Source of the DNA: Clostridia bacterium
GTDB taxonomy: Bacteria; Bacillota; Clostridia; Oscillospirales; Acutalibacteraceae
Length of the DNA: 6,077 bases
NCBI GenBank assembly: GCA_017534365.1
Contig: JAFWCS010000486.1
Location: 1-6,077 of the forward strand
Direction of reading: 5' to 3'
Numbering within the stretch: the stretch's first letter is position 1; the number at the start of each line of letters is the position of its first letter. Below, in pieces: positions 5,634 through 6,077 of the stretch. A program made the translations under genes and the position numbers. Under the pieces are notes generated by a model. It was given only the letters and a program-made list of their open reading frames with translations. It had not been told where the DNA came from and searched no databases.

Positions 5634-5684
5634 CGGGCCCCTCCTAAGGGTCAGTTGTGGGTTCGATTCCCGCAGGGGGTGCCA
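5610..5684 (+). tRNA. tRNA-Arg (anticodon CCU)
   Basis: A complete 75-nt cloverleaf with encoded CCA, reading AGG codons. The acceptor GCCTCCT (5610-5616) pairs with AGGGGGT (5674-5680), including wobble pairs G1-U72 and U4-G69. The D stem is GTTA/TAAC around an 8-nt loop containing GG. The anticodon stem GGCCC/GGGTC encloses loop CTCCTAA, giving anticodon CCT at 5643-5645. The variable loop is AGTT. The T stem GTGGG/CCCGC has loop TTCGATT. The discriminator is G5681 and CCA is 5682-5684. The body closely resembles known bacterial tRNA-Arg(CCU). All elements are intact despite the duplicated 5' part upstream, so it should be functional, provided RNase P selects the second 5' end. Confidence 0.95.
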
Positions 5685-5730
5685 AAGCGAAAATCCTGCC
5701 GTGTGAACGGCGCGGTTTTCGCTTTCTGTT
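5684..5730 (+). terminator. terminator of tRNA-Arg
   Basis: AAAGCGAAAA (5684-5693), beginning at the A of CCA, pairs with TTTTCGCTTT (5716-5725). An inner stem GCCGT/ACGGC (5698-5702, 5707-5711) closes the top. The T-rich tail starts within the 3' arm and continues as TTTCTGTTATTC. Confidence 0.75.
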
Positions 5731-5774
5731 ATTCTTTCGGCCTTCAGTGTTTTTTTTGCGTCAAAGGAGTTTCT

Positions 5775-6077
5775 ATGCTGTCTTCTGTTCGGACCGGATA
5801 CCGGCATACGGTGTATGCCTGCTATCTCGGCTATATCACCCAGGCGATCGTCAACAATTTCACGCCGCTGCTGTTTCTGACGTTCCGGGAGCAGTTCGGC
5901 GTCGGACTCGCCCGCATCTCCGTGCTGGTCACGCTGAATTTCGGCGTGCAGCTGCTGGTCGATCTGCTGGCGGCCCGCTTCGCGGACCGTATCGGCTACA
6001 GGGTCTGCATCGTTGCCGCCCACGTCTTTTCCGCGGCGGGGCTCGGCGCGCTCGCGCTGCTGCCCAGGCTGCTGCCC
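5775..6077 (+). CDS. MFS transporter, N-terminal part (runs off the window)
   Basis: The first 101 codons of a membrane transporter; the frame is still open at the window end. AAAGGAG at 5763-5769 lies 5 nt before ATG 5775. Hydrophobic helices are visible at about 12-37, 48-66 and 77-98. The loop between helices 2 and 3 carries AARFADRIGYR (66-76), the major facilitator motif A (GxLaDrxGrk type). N27-N28 in NNFTPLLFLTF and the EQFGVGLARIS connection resemble MFS proteins of the sugar/fucose permease-like group, but substrate cannot be judged from this fragment. No clear promoter is visible between the tRNA terminator and the start; an 8-T run lies at 5750-5757. Confidence 0.85.
   Translation, partial: MLSSVRTGYRHTVYACYLGYITQAIVNNFTPLLFLTFREQFGVGLARISVLVTLNFGVQLLVDLLAARFADRIGYRVCIVAAHVFSAAGLGALALLPRLLP

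Noticed and set aside
5412..5684. Group I intron in tRNA-Arg(CCU), known from some bacteria
   Set aside because: Such introns lie in the anticodon loop and need a conserved catalytic core. Here the anticodon loop is uninterrupted and the insert consists of simple hairpins.
5616..6023. Minus-strand ORF whose C-terminus reads LRESNPQLTLRR
   Set aside because: It is antisense to the tRNA and the MFS gene. This peptide type is a well-known spurious translation of tRNA antisense sequence, and no SD or promoter supports it.

Overview
The window reads as chromosomal DNA from a GC-rich member of the Clostridia, probably an Oscillospirales/Ruminococcaceae-type gut bacterium. This is inferred from strong AAAGGAG/GGAGG ribosome binding sites, near-consensus sigma-A promoters, G/C-rich third codon positions, a meso-diaminopimelate dehydrogenase, and small families typical of Clostridia (DUF1836, DUF4177-like, DUF6440-like). 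No phage, IS transposase, integrase or CRISPR gene is visible. All recognisable genes lie on the + strand.

Left part (1-3290): an AT-rich leader is followed by a membrane protein with a prokaryotic RING-like finger, two zinc ribbons and a DUF2628-type membrane region. A GalU-type UTP-glucose-1-phosphate uridylyltransferase follows 34 nt downstream, probably in the same transcript. A GC hairpin ends galU and directly abuts a consensus promoter for ddh, which makes meso-diaminopimelate for cell wall and lysine. A strong intrinsic terminator follows ddh.

Middle part (3291-5308): a compact four-gene operon encodes a DUF1836 MerR-like regulator, an SPFH/prohibitin-like membrane protein, a DUF4177-like small protein and a DUF6440-like small protein. 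Its promoter is a perfect extended -10 promoter overlapped by an 11-bp direct repeat with 21-bp periodicity, so autoregulation is likely. The first two genes overlap by 4 nt and the third gene's SD overlaps the end of the second. The operon ends at a hairpin terminator.

Right part (5309-6077): a promoter drives a tRNA-Arg(CCU) gene with an unusual 5' leader. The first 24 nt of the tRNA plus 27 nt of flank occur twice as a perfect 51-bp repeat, 198 bp apart. Between the copies lies a 144-bp (3 x 48) array of six hairpins of two alternating types, joined by identical AAC linkers; one hairpin type shows three compensatory base-pair changes. The 198-bp offset is explained exactly by a 54-bp tandem duplication between GCCCCT microhomologies plus a 144-bp array insertion. 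The downstream tRNA copy is complete. The tRNA terminator is followed by the start of an MFS transporter that runs off the window.

The strongest candidates for something undescribed are the hairpin array inside the tRNA leader and, second, the DUF1836-SPFH-DUF4177-DUF6440 operon.
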